This document shows positions 23,589 through 35,501 of a stretch of DNA of 64,000 bases, piece by piece (position 1 is the stretch's first letter; every line of letters starts with the position of its first letter). Below the pieces are notes generated by a model. That model was given only the letters and a program-made list of their open reading frames with translations, searched no databases and had not been told where the DNA came from. The stretch is from Halicephalobus mephisto (taxonomy: Eukaryota; Nematoda; Chromadorea; Rhabditida; Panagrolaimidae), in NCBI GenBank assembly GCA_009193035.1, contig SWDT01000002.1, positions 62,001-126,000 of the forward strand, read 5' to 3'. Made by a program: the position numbers and the translations under genes.

Positions 23589-26500
23589 CTAGAGTTCGGG
23601 TCCGATGCTGGGGGTTTCCCAAGCGGTCTGGATGGAGTCGAAGTTCCAGAGGTCAGGATGTCCGAAGTGCTTGACTATTGCTGCCTGAAAAAGGATCATT
23701 GATAGATATCCAAGGTTGGATTTCGACAATCCAGGAAACCCTAATCCGTTGATCCCATAATTTCTCAGAGATCTATGTTTGAAAAAACCCTCAAAAACTA
23801 TACCAAATCTGTCTTGCTCCACTGGAACGGAGGGACATTGTCGTAAGCCGGACTTGAGAGAGCACGGAACCTCAATTGTTTGAACAATGCGTAATTAGTC
23901 CCCTGAAATTTCTTCTATTATTAGAACGGATTTTGTTTTCCTGTAAACCATGTCTTAGGCTTAAGATAGATATCCGATTAGAAGATTTCGAAACACTGAT
24001 GCTAAATTAACAGTGTAAATACTTTGGACGAAGCAGTAGCAGAAGACATGTAATCATCAAAGTGGCAATTTATATCATATATATTGAATTGATGTTATTT
24101 TTTTGTTAATGACATTTGAAACTTTAGAATTGAGTATTTATTTAAGATATCTCAAAGCACTAATACTAAATTAACGTTATAAGTACTTTGAACGAAATAA
24201 TAGCATAAAATATATAATCATCAAAGTGGCAATTTATATCATATATTGAATTGATGTTATTTTTATTACTAATGAGATTCGAAGCTTTAGAATTGAGTAT
24301 TCAGTTAAGATATCTCAAAGCACTAATACTAAATTAACGTTATAAGTACTTTGAACGAAATAATAGCATAAAATATATAATCATCAAAATGGCAATTTAT
24401 ATCATATATTGAATTGATGTTATTTTTTTGTTAATGAGATTCAAAGCTTTAGAATTGAGTATTTATTTAAGATACCTCAAGACACTGATGCCAAATTAGA
24501 ATTGTAACTTCTACAACGTTAAAAGATATAAGAACCTAAAGATTGCAATTTTCGTGTTTTTGATATGTCGAATTTTGTTTTTTTATAAATTGAATTTTAG
24601 AGTAGGCGAACAAGTTCCTGATTATAAGGTGTCAAACCATTCATTTTAAGTCAACTTTGTAAACATTTCGAACAAGGTGATAGTAGAAGATATAATCAAA
24701 AAGGGTGTAATTGGTATTTATCATATATTCGGCATATATTTTATTTTCCTGTGAATTATAGTTTCAGATTCCGTCAACAGATACTCAATTGGGACATTCA
24801 AAAACATAAATATTATGTTATCTTTGTAAACATTTCGGACGAAGTGGTAATAGAAGATATAATCTTGAGGGACGTAATTCGTATATATCAAATTAGTTTT
24901 GTTTTCTCGTAATCCAATTCTAAGATTGGAAAAATAATTGCTTGATTGAAGTTTTTCAAAACAATAATATTAATGTTGTAAATACTTTAAAAAGTAATTG
25001 TAAAAGATATAATCTTGAGGGACGTAACTTGTGTAAATCAAATTATTTTTGTTTCGTAATCTAAATCAAAGATTGGAAAAATAATTTCTTGATTGAAACC
25101 TTTTAAACCAATAATATTAATATTGCAAATACTTTAAAAAGTAGTTGTAAAAGATATCAGCATCAAAATTGTAACTTTTGATTTTTTAACAATTGCGAAA
25201 TGTGACACAATCGTCGCAATTTTTAGGAATATTTAAAATTTATAACGAAATAGTGATGATTTGGATTTGTTACTGAACCAAAGTTACGTTTTTTTGTGTA
25301 CTGCTATCGGTAGATTGTATATGGTATATGGATATCTTAAAATGGGTCTGACGTATCAAATATATTATATTCAATGTATGGTTATATTAAGTTCACACAA
25401 AAAAACATAACTTTTAATTTTATAAAAATTGCAAAATGTGACACAATCATTATATTTTTCATGAATATTTTACTTTTGTGACGAAAATTAAAAAATAATA
25501 ATAACGATTTGCATTTGGTACTGTGCCAAAGTTAAGATTTTTTGTGTGTGTATATTACGTACTTCAAATCGATTTTTGTTTCCTGTAATCCAAATCTTAG
25601 ACTTCACAAACAACTATTTGATTGAAAGATTTCGAAATTTGGATATTAAATTTACTGTATAAACATTCCAGATGCAACAATATCGTCAGATACAAAACTT
25701 CAAAAATTGTAATTTTTATTTATCTTAAATGTGAGATTTATTTTATTTTTCCCAGCTAAGTCTCGGACTGTACAAATATGTACTGGATTAGACTTTTTTA
25801 AAACAGTAATACTAATTTTGCCCTATAAATATTTCCGACAAAATAATATTTAAAAACTGTGACTTACAAATTGTAATTCCTATTTATCTTATATACATAG
25901 AATTAATTTTGTTTTTCTACGAACTAAGGTCTTAAAATTGCCTAGTATGTACTCAATTAGTAACTATTGGAACATTGATGTTAAATTTACTTTGTAAATG
26001 ATTGAAATAAATTAATTACGAACGACATAAGAACCAAAACATCAAAAATTTTATCTACAGTATATATGTCAAATTAATTTTGTTTTTTTTAAAATTAAAG
26101 TCTTATATGTGGTAAATAAGCATTTGATTGGGAGATTTCGAAACAGTGATGAGAGATGTACTCCATCAGCACTTCATCTGAAGCATCTGTGGGAATATTT
26201 GACTTTACAGACTGTATTTTGTATTTTCGTTATATATCAAATTTTGTTTTTCTTTGTACTATGCAAATAGGTACTTGATTAAAAGTTCTGAGAATTCCGA
26301 CGTTAAATTTACTCTCATAAACACTTTGGATGAAAAACACCGGAAAATATAAGATCCTAAAGTTTAAATTACATCTACTTCATGTCAGACTGCTCACATT
26401 CAGATTTGTTTCTGAGCCAAGTAGATGGATATTTGATCAAGGGATCTTTGAACAATTATGCAAAGTGTACTTTGTAAATACTCCAAATGAAGCAATTCTG

Positions 26501-29500
26501 GAAGATATAAAAATTTGTCCAAAAATTGTCACTTTTGTTAACGTAACAAATTTAAAATCGCTGTTATGTGCAATTTCCTTCACAAATGTGAAATTTTCAT
26601 GAAAATTGTTATTAAAATCACATTTAATAGTGATGCTTTGGCTGCATGATACAGTGGAACTTGGATATAAGATACCCCCTTGGGACTGGGCAAAAGGTAT
26701 GTTATAAGAAAGGATATATTACAACGGGGGTAAATTTGAAAGCAGATTAGCCAAACTCAGACCGTATGCCATAACAAAAGATATGTTATATCGGGAGTAT
26801 CTTATATCCAAGTTTTATTGTATTTGCTCTGCTTATTTCGTAAGTTTCATATAATTTCTTTCGTTTTTATATCGTGTTTTGATAGTTGAATTAATTTAAT
26901 ATCTTAATTAAGTAAAAATACTGATTTTAAAAAACTTTGGAACTAGCATGAGTCAAAAAGAAGCAATTGTCGCTGGGGAGTAATTATTGCTGGGGAATAT
27001 TTGTCATACAGCCATTGCTTTCATTTGTTGCGTGGGTAAAAGAACAATTTTTTTCTTATGTACAGATTGTAATTTGTATCCATTTTAAATATTGAATTTT
27101 GTCCATAGATTAGACAAGTGCTGAATTGAAACATTTCGAAACATTAATATCAACTTACTTCATAATTGCTTTAAATAGAACAATATAAGACCCTACAGAT
27201 TTTAATTTGTAGTTATTTTATTTATAAAATGATTTATTTTTGGAGTTAATTTTGGACACAAAAAATCGTAATTTCCGTGTGACGTAAAATAAAACAAAAA
27301 AGATTTTGTCACAAGTGTCAAATTTTCATAAAAACTGCAAGAATTGTATTGTATTCTTTCCAAAGTTAACAATTATTACAAAAGTCGTAATTTCCGTGTG
27401 ACGTAAAATGTAGCAAAAATTTTTGTTACACATGTTAAATATTGTAAAAATTGCAATAGTTACGTTATATTTCATCAAAGTTGATAATTATTGAAAAATC
27501 ATATATCTTGCATTATGAAAATTATAATAATTACACGATATTTCGTCATAAAGAGTTTTGTAATCTTCATGTAAAAATTAGTGTTACTCTTGTCAATTTG
27601 TGACGAATTTTTGTTACACATGTTAAGTATTGTAAAAATTACAATAGTTACGTTATATATTTCATCAAAGTTGATAATTATTGAAAAATCATATATCTTG
27701 CATTATGAAAATTATAATAATTACACGATATTTCGTCATAAAGAGTTTTGTAATCTTCATGTAAAAATTAGTGTTACTCTTGTCAATTTATAACGAATTT
27801 TTGTGTTAAAAAATTTTTGTTACACATGTTAAGTATTGTAAAAATTACAATAGTTACATTATATATTTCATCAAAGTTGATAATTATTGAAAAATCATAT
27901 ATCTTGCATGATGAAAATTATAATAATTACACGATATTTCGTCATAAAGAGTTTTGTAATCTTCGTGTAAAAATTAGTGTTACTTTTGTCAATTTGTGAC
28001 GAATTTTTGTCATGCATATTAAATATTACAAAAATTGCAACAGTTACGTTATGTATTTCATCAAAGTTAATAACTGTTATAAAATCGTATGAAGTAGTTA
28101 TTTTTTGGAGTTGTTATTTGCGGAAAAAGTTTATACTTGTTGTGCAGGCTTGGGAGATGAAACTTGATAGAAAGATCTTTGAACATTGATGAGGAATTAG
28201 CTTTGAACATTTGCCAAACAAAAGCAGTAATGGAAGATGTATAATGATAAAAATTGTTATTTATATATGTAAATTTTCCAAACACGAAATTTGAAGATGA
28301 TTTTTGAAGTTTCCTAGATTGACTTGTCGGAAATCTTTCGATCGATATTAGTCCCGAAATTGAATCAGATGACCTTTGGAAAAATCTCTATTTTGTGGAA
28401 AATTATAGGGAATATCCGGTACAAAGACTAAATTCTATGTTTACTGTTTTTTAAAGACTTGAATAACATTAAAAGAAAAGAGTAAAGAATATTTTTCTCC
28501 GAAGACTTTTCGAAATCTCACGTTTTATCCCCTTTGGAGATGTTCCAAATGTTAATCTTTTTCAAGAATTAATTAAAAATGATCAATGTGCTTTGATAAC
28601 CGGTATTTAAAAAGTTCAAAAATTACAAAATGTCGGACCATGGTACAGAACGATAACCATGGGAAAGAGGTTGTTGTGGACGTTGAATAAGATACAAAAA
28701 ACAGTTTAAAATAACTCTGATGAACTACAATATAAACCTTTTGTATTTTCCCAGACTGTTATGTCCATTCAAAGAACCAGACACAATAACATATAACAAT
28801 AATAAGGCAATATTAATTGTATAAGCGCAATACCCAGGAAACACTGTCTGATGTGACGTATTCCCTTTCATACTCCTCAATGAAGAAAGAGAAGACTGAT
28901 TAGCCTTGAGTGTTTTGAGCATCCTTGGTCATGGAGATTACATATCGACAATAGCAATAGTAATTATATAAACGCAACACTCAGAGCATACTAACTAATG
29001 TAACATTTTCCTTTTTACAATCCTCAGTAGAAAGAGAAGACTGATTAGTTTCAAGTATTCCGAATTCTTTGGTCGTGGAAACTATATGCCCACAAGATAG
29101 ACTATTTCTGGAAGACCTTAATTTAGTTTTGGATCTTTTTAAAAAAACTTGATTCAACCAGAATTTCTTTTTTAGAAAGTGCTAGTTTGACCACGAATAT
29201 TTTTGGAAATTTAATTCTAGTTGGTCATAAATCTTTTAAGGAAATTCAATTCAACCTGGATTGGATTCTTCTGGAAGATTCCAGATCAGTTGTGGGTCTT
29301 TGTGAAAGTCCCATCCGATCTGGATCGTTTTAGAGATCCCTGGCTAATCTGGGAGATACTTCTAGAAGATGTCGACCAGCGTTGGATCAGTTTGAAATTT
29401 TCTAATTCAATCATAAGCATTTTAAAAAATTCCAAATCTGTCTAGTATGGACTTTTCTGGAAGGCCTAACATACAAGACCTAATTTGGGAACTTATTACA

Positions 29501-32500
29501 GAATACTTGTCGAATATTTCAGAAATTATTGTGAACGCATAGTCTCCATGACCAGGAGTATCCAGAATACCGAAGACTTAACAGTCCCTTCTCTCCACTG
29601 AGGAGCATAAAAGTGAACACTTCGGTGTATCGGGTGTAGCTCTGATATTTGATAATATTGTTCCTATTTTTGTATTGTGTCTTATTGTTAAGTAAAGACA
29701 TAACAGAAATCTTCGAGAATTCTGTCCTTGTTAAAAAAAACCAAACAACAAACGAACCTTGTAATCCAAAGCTCCATGGTTCACGTGTCCCATTCCAGGA
29801 AGAGGATAAGTACCGTTGGCCCAGTTCAAATCCCCTCTGGCAGAGATGGCTAAAACGAATAATATTACTGTAATATTATTAATAATGCTGAATTACCAGC
29901 TTCAGCAGTGTAAGGAGGAGTGCAATTGCATTTGCTGAAGGGTTCGTGGGTGTAGTCGTTGTACCTCATGAGCTGCTTGAGGGTGTCCAAATCGACGACT
30001 TTTTCGTGATCTCTTTTGAATATTTTTGCCCTCGGGCAGTTGGTCCAACTAAACCAATAAAATTCGTTTCCTTTTTTGTCGAATCCACTGACAGTAGAAG
30101 TTTTTTTGAAAAACGGAATATTGTAAGAAGCATAATATCGGTTTTTTTCCAGATATTCCGTTACGTCCTTGTACACGACCAATCCAGGCATCTGTTCGAG
30201 AACATACAGTAATCCATGATCAGTAAGTTTCTTAAAAGGTTGGAATTTCTTGTAATCCAAAATTATCCATTGATTATTGTACGTTCCAGAATTGTGTCGA
30301 CGGAAGATCTGACACCATTCTCTCCCGGTCCTCGCGAGTTGGTTCGCTGCAATCGCCCGGACCCAACAATGAAGCTAAAGGAATTTCATTATTTATAAAA
30401 ATCACAATACAGTCGAATTTGGATATAAAATATCCCCCATGGGACCGGGCAAAGCGTATGTTATAAGGAAGGATATATTAAAGCGGGGGTGAATTTGAAG
30501 GCAGATTGACCAAACTCATTCACTCATACCGTATGTTATAACGCGGAATATCTTATAGCGGGGATATCTGATATCCAAGTTCTATATACAGTCGAATTTG
30601 GATATAAAATATCCCCCATGGGACCGGGTAAAGCGTATGTTATAACAAAGGATACATTATAGTAGGGGTAAATTTGAAAGCAAACTAACCAAACTCAGAC
30701 CGTAAGCTATAATCCGAGATATGTTATACCGGGAGTATCTTATATCCAAGTTTTACTGTATATCCTTTATTATAAGATATGTTTTGACCGGTCCCAAAAG
30801 GATATTTTATATCCAAGTTCTACTGTATTAAAAAATCAAATTTTTCAAAATCATCTCGAAACGAATATTCAGAATTTTTCAACATTACGGTAAAAGATAT
30901 AAAAGGAAAAACATGATTTTTTTGGAAAATTGTCTCAATTACGGTATTTTTTAATTTCTTTATTTTCGACGAAAATTCAAGTCTTTTAAAATTATTATTT
31001 TAAGAAATATTTTAAAAAATTGTTATTTTTAGAATTATTATTTTTTAAATATTTCTTAAAATTATTATTTTTTTTAATATTTCTTAAAATTATTATTTTT
31101 TTTTAAATATTTCTTAAAATTATTATTTTTTTAATATTTCTTAAAATTATTTTTTTTAAAAATAAATCTGACCTGTCCTCGAGCAATAACCTTGTCGTAG
31201 AGAATGGGGTTCCAGACGGCGATTGTCGTCTCGATGCCAGCTAATCCAGAGCTCATCAGGGCGAAATCGTCGGAAGAGTACAGCATTCCCGGATAACTGG
31301 CAAAAGTGGCCGTGTGTCCCGGGAACATCCGAGGATCTGATTTAATAATTTATAATCAATAATAATTAAATTTTAAAAATTTCAATTTGACTTTATTCAA
31401 ACTCAGTAAATTTTTGAATATTTTTTTTCGATTAAAATTATGCAAATTTATTTAAATTTTTTTGGAATAAATTATTTAAATTATTATTAATTATAAATTT
31501 ATTTTTTTTATTTTTTAAAATCACTAAATACCGTATTTAATACAGTAAGTTACTTAAATTTTTGTCAATTTTAAAAATATAAAAATTATTAAAAATATTT
31601 TAAATAAAATTAAAAATTTTTCTGGAATTTCTTCAATGAAAAATTTTAAAATTATTGAATACTGTATTTAATACAGTAAGTTATTTAAATTTTTGTCAAT
31701 TTTAAAAATATTAAAATTATTAAAATATTTTAAATAAAATAAAAAATTTTTTTGGAATTTCTTCAATGAAAAATTTTTAAATTATTGAATACCGTATTTA
31801 ATACAGTAAGTTATTTAAATTTTTGTCAATTTTAAAAATATTAAAATTATTAAAATATTTTAAATAAAATAAAAAATTTTTTTGGAATTTCTTCAATGAA
31901 AAATTTTTAAATTATTGAATACTGTATTTAATACAGTAAATTATTTAAATTTTTGTCAATTTTAAAAATATCTAAAAAATTCAAAATATTTTTAGTAAAT
32001 TTTAAAAAGAAAAATTTCAGACTCTTGAATGGAAAATTTTTACCGTATGTGAATAAAATCGAATTGTTAAATTTCAATTTGTAATTACCGTATCCAAATT
32101 TGTAGAGCTTCAGGACTCTGAGAAGATTCTGGAAGCCGCTCATGGTGACCTGGGAAATCAGGAGATCAGAATTCCCCGGGGTGAGTTTCACGAATCCGGA
32201 GCACTTTGAGCCTTCTTCCGAAAAAAGCGGATCTTTGGTTTTGTTGAATTTTTTTTCCAGATCATAGAGATCTCCATTGAGGTTGATGAGATAAACCGGA
32301 TGAATTTCGTAGAGAATTTCGATTTTGTCGAAAGAAGTGTCGTTTTTGAATCCGTTCCAGAGACCCGTCATCTGGAGGAAGGTCCTTCTGACAGATTGCC
32401 AGTAAGGGTCGTCTTTGGGGGCTTTTTCGATTTTCCTCTTGACGTAAGCCAGATTCTCTTTCAAGTACTTGTACAACCTGTTACAGTACTGACTGAATCC

Positions 32501-33878
32501 AGTACAGTAATCCGCATAGGTGTTCTGGATATTGAATCCGAGGACCTTCCGCGAAAGGACTCCTGAAGAAAATCATCGTTGAAAAATCAGTAATTTTCCG
32601 AAACAACCTTCTAGAACCCCGGCGGCATAGGCTTGGAGGTCCGTGTCGAAGTTCGGCATCGTCTCGATTTCCAGATAAGACCAACTAAAAACTTAATTTA
32701 ATTTTTGTTGAATGTTATTCATTTGAGCAAGTCTGTACAGGGTCGGTCCCGAAGGGAAACACCCCAAGGACAGTCCCAGATTCCAGTCTTCTAAGTTTTC
32801 GTGAAAGGTTATAATTCTGTAGAAAATTCTGAAATTTTCTGAATTTTCCAAAAATTCAAAAAATTCAAAAAACTTCAAAATTAAAAAAATTCAAAAAACT
32901 TCAAAATTTAAAAATTTTCTGAATTTTCTAAAATTTTAGAGAATTTTGAAATTTTCGAAAATTTCCGAATTTTTTTAAAATCAAAAAGTCCAAAATTTTT
33001 AAATTAATTTTAATTTTTAATTTTTATGATAAAATTATTTAAAAATAAAAATCAAACCCGGTAGAATTGATGGCATTTCTGAATCTGCCTACGGCAATCT
33101 GATTCTTACAGTCAAATCCATCAAGTAATTTTACTTTGTTGTCGATGAAGCAAACTGACTTGTAAGAATAAAACTTTTCAATTCCATCTTGGACCTCATC
33201 ATCCAGTTTATAGTAATCATAAGGATACTGTAACAAATCTTCTTTTATTTAAAAAATTAAATTTTATTTTAAATTTAAAAAATTAAATTTTACTTTACTT
33301 TATTTAAAAAATTATTTTTTTATTTAAAAAATTAAATTTTATTTTAAATTTAAAAAAATTAAATTTTACTTTACTTTATTTAAAAAATTATTTTTTTATT
33401 TAAAAAATTCTATTTTATTTAAAAAATTATTTTTCTTATTTAAAAATTTATTTTTATTTAATAAATTTTATTTTACTTTATTTAAAAAATTATTTTTTTT
33501 GTTTTAAAAATTAAATTTTTTACTTTTTTTCTGGATCCGATCAGAAAGTTCCTCTTGAGTCTGTATTCTTCACTGGATTCTTCGCTATCGTAATATCCAG
33601 AAGAAAAATCTAAAATTTTATTATTTATTTAAAATATTTTTTTAAATTTTATATATTTTTAATTTTTAAATATTTTTAATTTTTTTTATTTTTAAATTTT
33701 TTTCTTTAATTTTTCTTTTATTTTTAACTTTTTTTAATTTTTAAATATTTTTTTATTTTTAAATTTTTTTCTTTAATTTTTTTTTATTTTTATTTTTTTA
33801 AAATTTTTAAATATTTTTTTAGGTAAAAAGGAACTAACCAAAAAATAAAAGGAAAAAAATAACAAAGATAGACTTCAT
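23589..33878 (-). CDS. Phospholipase B-like (PLBD/LAMA-like) lysosomal Ntn hydrolase, complete, 10 exons, 591 aa
   Basis: Exons: 33839-33878, 33524-33609, 33058-33227, 32608-32684, 32089-32562, 31173-31336, 29897-30374, 29758-29849, 23804-23902, 23589-23684. All joins keep frame, giving 591 residues, close to the usual PLBD length. It begins with a hydrophobic signal peptide (MKSIFVIFFLLFF). Family landmarks in order are the TGWSYLEIET-type N-terminal block, LQAYAAGVLEG, a KCSGFVKLTPG segment whose Cys245 matches the nucleophile exposed by autocleavage in PLBD2, SYPGMLYSSDDF, NSGTYNNQW, CNCTPPYTAE, PPFQWSKTDL and the C-terminal HFGHPDLWNFD. The product should be a secreted or lysosomal hydrolase acting on lipids or amides; the true substrate of this family is uncertain. 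The eighth intron (23903-29757, 5.9 kb) is full of repeats, so the last two exons are easily missed. Without them the frame would run from the splice site at 29758 to a stop at 29731. Confidence 0.93.
25165..25550. repeat. Composite MITE plus satellite, second locus
   Basis: Two palindromic units (about 25170-25302 and 25394-25550) flank about 90 bases of GGTATATGGATATCTTAAAA-type satellite. Architecture and ends (TTTTTTTGTGTAC, CACACAAAAAAACATAAC) match the four-unit array at 2.37-3.25 kb. Confidence 0.75.
26650..26822. mobile_element. Single pogo/Tigger-like MITE in the large intron
   Basis: About 173 bases starting TACAGTGGAACTTGGATATA and ending TATCCAAGTTTTATTGTA, internally like the copies at 22.6 and 30.4 kb. 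It is flanked by TA. Confidence 0.8.
27417..28030. repeat. Three tandem copies of a 190-209 bp unit
   Basis: AATTTTTGTTACACATGTTA-type unit starts fall at about 27417, 27606, 27815 and 28005 (offsets 189, 209, 190; the last copy is diverged). The units are nearly identical inside and share ATTACACGATATTTCGTCAT. They yield repeated short plus-strand frames that are not genes. Confidence 0.85.
28800..29095. repeat. Two tandem 145-bp units, with an inverted third copy at 29.53-29.69 kb
   Basis: AGAGAAGACTGATTAG recurs 145 bases apart (about 28889 and 29034), with TATAAACGCAA and TTGGTC(A/G)TGGA in both units. Positions about 29530-29690 carry the same sequence in reverse orientation (TCTCCATGACCAGGAGTATC). 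All three lie in the eighth intron of the phospholipase B-like gene. Confidence 0.75.
30408..30826. mobile_element. MITE dimer plus end fragment in intron 6 of the phospholipase B-like gene
   Basis: Two tandem pogo/Tigger-like units (from about 30409 and 30588) are followed by the same GACCGGTCCCAAAAGG end fragment seen at 23.2 kb. The whole 418-base composite is nearly identical to 22787-23197. Confidence 0.85.
31520..31965. repeat. Intron 5 tandem repeat, about 126-131 bp unit
   Basis: Four units each contain GTATTTAATACAGTAAGTTA, which is partly palindromic, and GGAATTTCTTCAATGAAAAA. The array fills most of the intron between the exons at 31.2 and 32.1 kb. Confidence 0.8.
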
Positions 33879-34059
33879 TTCGTCGAAACAAAAACAGAGG
33901 TCTGATGTCCTTAGTTTTTCGACCAAGGGATTTTATCAGTAATCGCTCTCGAGTTTTGTCTGATTTTTCCTGATAACGAGGAGGGCCTATTTTTATTAGG
34001 GTAAAGATGAAACATTGCTGCACTTCTTAGAAGATCTTTGATCTTGAGGATCATCAGTA

Positions 34060-34565
34060 GCCAAACATCAAAAAATTCAGAAATTCTTTTCAGGACCAAA
34101 TTATCTATTAAGAATTCTCAAAAACAAAAGATTCTTTTCAGGATCTGGTAATATGGTGAAAGATGTTTAAAATCCAGAAATTCTTCTCAGGACCAAATTA
34201 TCTATTAAGAATTCCCAAAAACCAAAGATTCTTCTTAAGACCAAATAATCAAGTGAAAAATCTTCAATTTTCAGAAATTCTTTTCAAAACCAAATTATCT
34301 ATTAAGAATTTTCAAAAATCAAAGATTCTTCTCAAGACCTGATAACCTGGTGAATGATGTTTAAAATCCAAAAATTCTTCTCAGGACCAAATTACTTATT
34401 AAAAATTCCCAAAAACCAAAGATTCTTCTCAAGACCAAATGACCAAGTGAAACATCTTCAATATTCAGAAATTCTTCTCAGGACCAAATGACTAATTAAA
34501 ATTTCTTTGAAAATCCAGAAATTGTTCTCGGAACCAAGTAATCAAAAATATTAAATTCAGAAATT
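34060..34565. repeat. Minisatellite upstream of the phospholipase B-like gene
   Basis: About eight to nine alternating units of 55-65 bases built on AAATTCTTCTCAGGACCAAA and AAAGATTCTTCTCAAGACC. It lies directly upstream of the gene's first exon. Confidence 0.75.
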
Positions 34566-34617
34566 TGCAAGATAAAAACTGTTTTATTGAAATTTCTTTT
34601 TATTTTACTTTCAAAAA

Positions 34618-35290
34618 GTGGATACATGATACACAATACATAGATATATCAAAATACTTCTGATGTATCGAATACATTAAGTTGATACCGAAGTATTGTG
34701 TTTACTGTATTTATATATTAGGTGTAATGTCGACATATTGAATATAATGTATCCGATACTTTAGAGCCATTGTAACATATTGATAAATTGTACACAATCC
34801 ACTGATATCAGTCTAATATATGGGTACATTGGATATAATGTATCTGTTAGATCGTCGCTAGGGGTCCCTGATCCGCATGTAGACAAAAAATATAAAAAAT
34901 AACTTTATAGAACCGAAGGCACGAGATAAATCACAACTCTTACAAAAATTACTGCGCAATCTTAAAATTGCCGCCAACCCGCGATCGTACGTCTTTCGTT
35001 GATCCTCAGGGGATTTCCCTTCGGGACCGAAGTTACACAAGCTTCCACTCAAATAGATCGTGCACAATCCAACAGTATCTTATACTTTAGAGCCATTGTA
35101 ATGTATTGATTAATTGTACACAATGCACTGATATCAGCCTAATGTATGGGTACATTAAGACGACTCTTATGTGCCAAGTACATTATATCCAATGTATCCA
35201 TACATTAGGCTAATATCGATGTATGTATACTGTACCGGCACATTAAACACAACATATCCGGTACTTTAATGAGTTTTTAGTCTTGACTAG
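34618..35290. repeat. ATCGAT-satellite element, copy 6, interrupted by a GC-richer insert
   Basis: Units of the AATGTATCCGATACTTTAGA and TGATATCAGTCTAATATATG type. The array is interrupted at 34856-35053 by unrelated sequence. Confidence 0.75.
34848..35061. other. GC-richer insert flanked by 8-bp direct repeat
   Basis: The octamer TAGATCGT is present at 34848-34855 and again at 35054-35061, bracketing 198 bases that do not resemble the surrounding satellite. The insert includes CCCTTCGGGACCG and CCGCCAACCCGCGATCGTAC. A minus-strand frame of about 60 codons is open across it, but I recognise no family. The octamer could be a target-site duplication; hAT elements make 8-bp duplications. I see no matching terminal inverted repeats. 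Confidence 0.45.
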
Positions 35291-35501
35291 AATATCTACA
35301 CTAAAACGACTCTAATGTTCAAAATTGAAAACTTCCTCCTAGGACCAAAGTGATTTATTAAAAAGTTTTCATTTCAGATATTCTCGTCAATATTTGGCGA
35401 TTTATTCATGTTCAAAATTGAAAACTTAACTTAAAAGACGTTTAAACTTCCATTTTCCAAATTGCCTGTTTTTAATTCGAGTACTTTGTTCATCGAAGAC
35501 G

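Larger units (their letters stand above)
23975..28270. repeat. Satellite array inside the large intron (about 164-bp unit, degenerate)
   Basis: The first units are well preserved: ATCATCAAAGTGGCAATTTA or a near match lies at about 24053, 24217 and 24380, giving a 163-164 base period. Each unit carries TTTCGAAACACTGATG, TTAACGTTATAAGTACTTTG and GAATTGATGTTATTTTT. From 24.5 to 28.27 kb diverged units follow, still recognisable by ACTTTGTAAATACTT, GAAGATATA and AATTTTGTTTTTTT. Other elements (25.17-25.55, 26.65-26.82 and 27.42-28.03 kb) are inserted among them. Confidence 0.7.

Noticed and set aside
27581..28189. Three similar plus-strand short frames
   Set aside because: Products of the 190-209 bp triplicated repeat inside the intron of the phospholipase B-like gene.
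29519..29760. Phospholipase B-like protein ending just after exon 8 (stop at 29731) or continuing into 29519-29701
   Set aside because: The read-through lacks the conserved C-terminus, and the 29.5-29.7 kb segment is an inverted copy of a repeat. The true C-terminal exons are recognisable at 23.6-23.9 kb.
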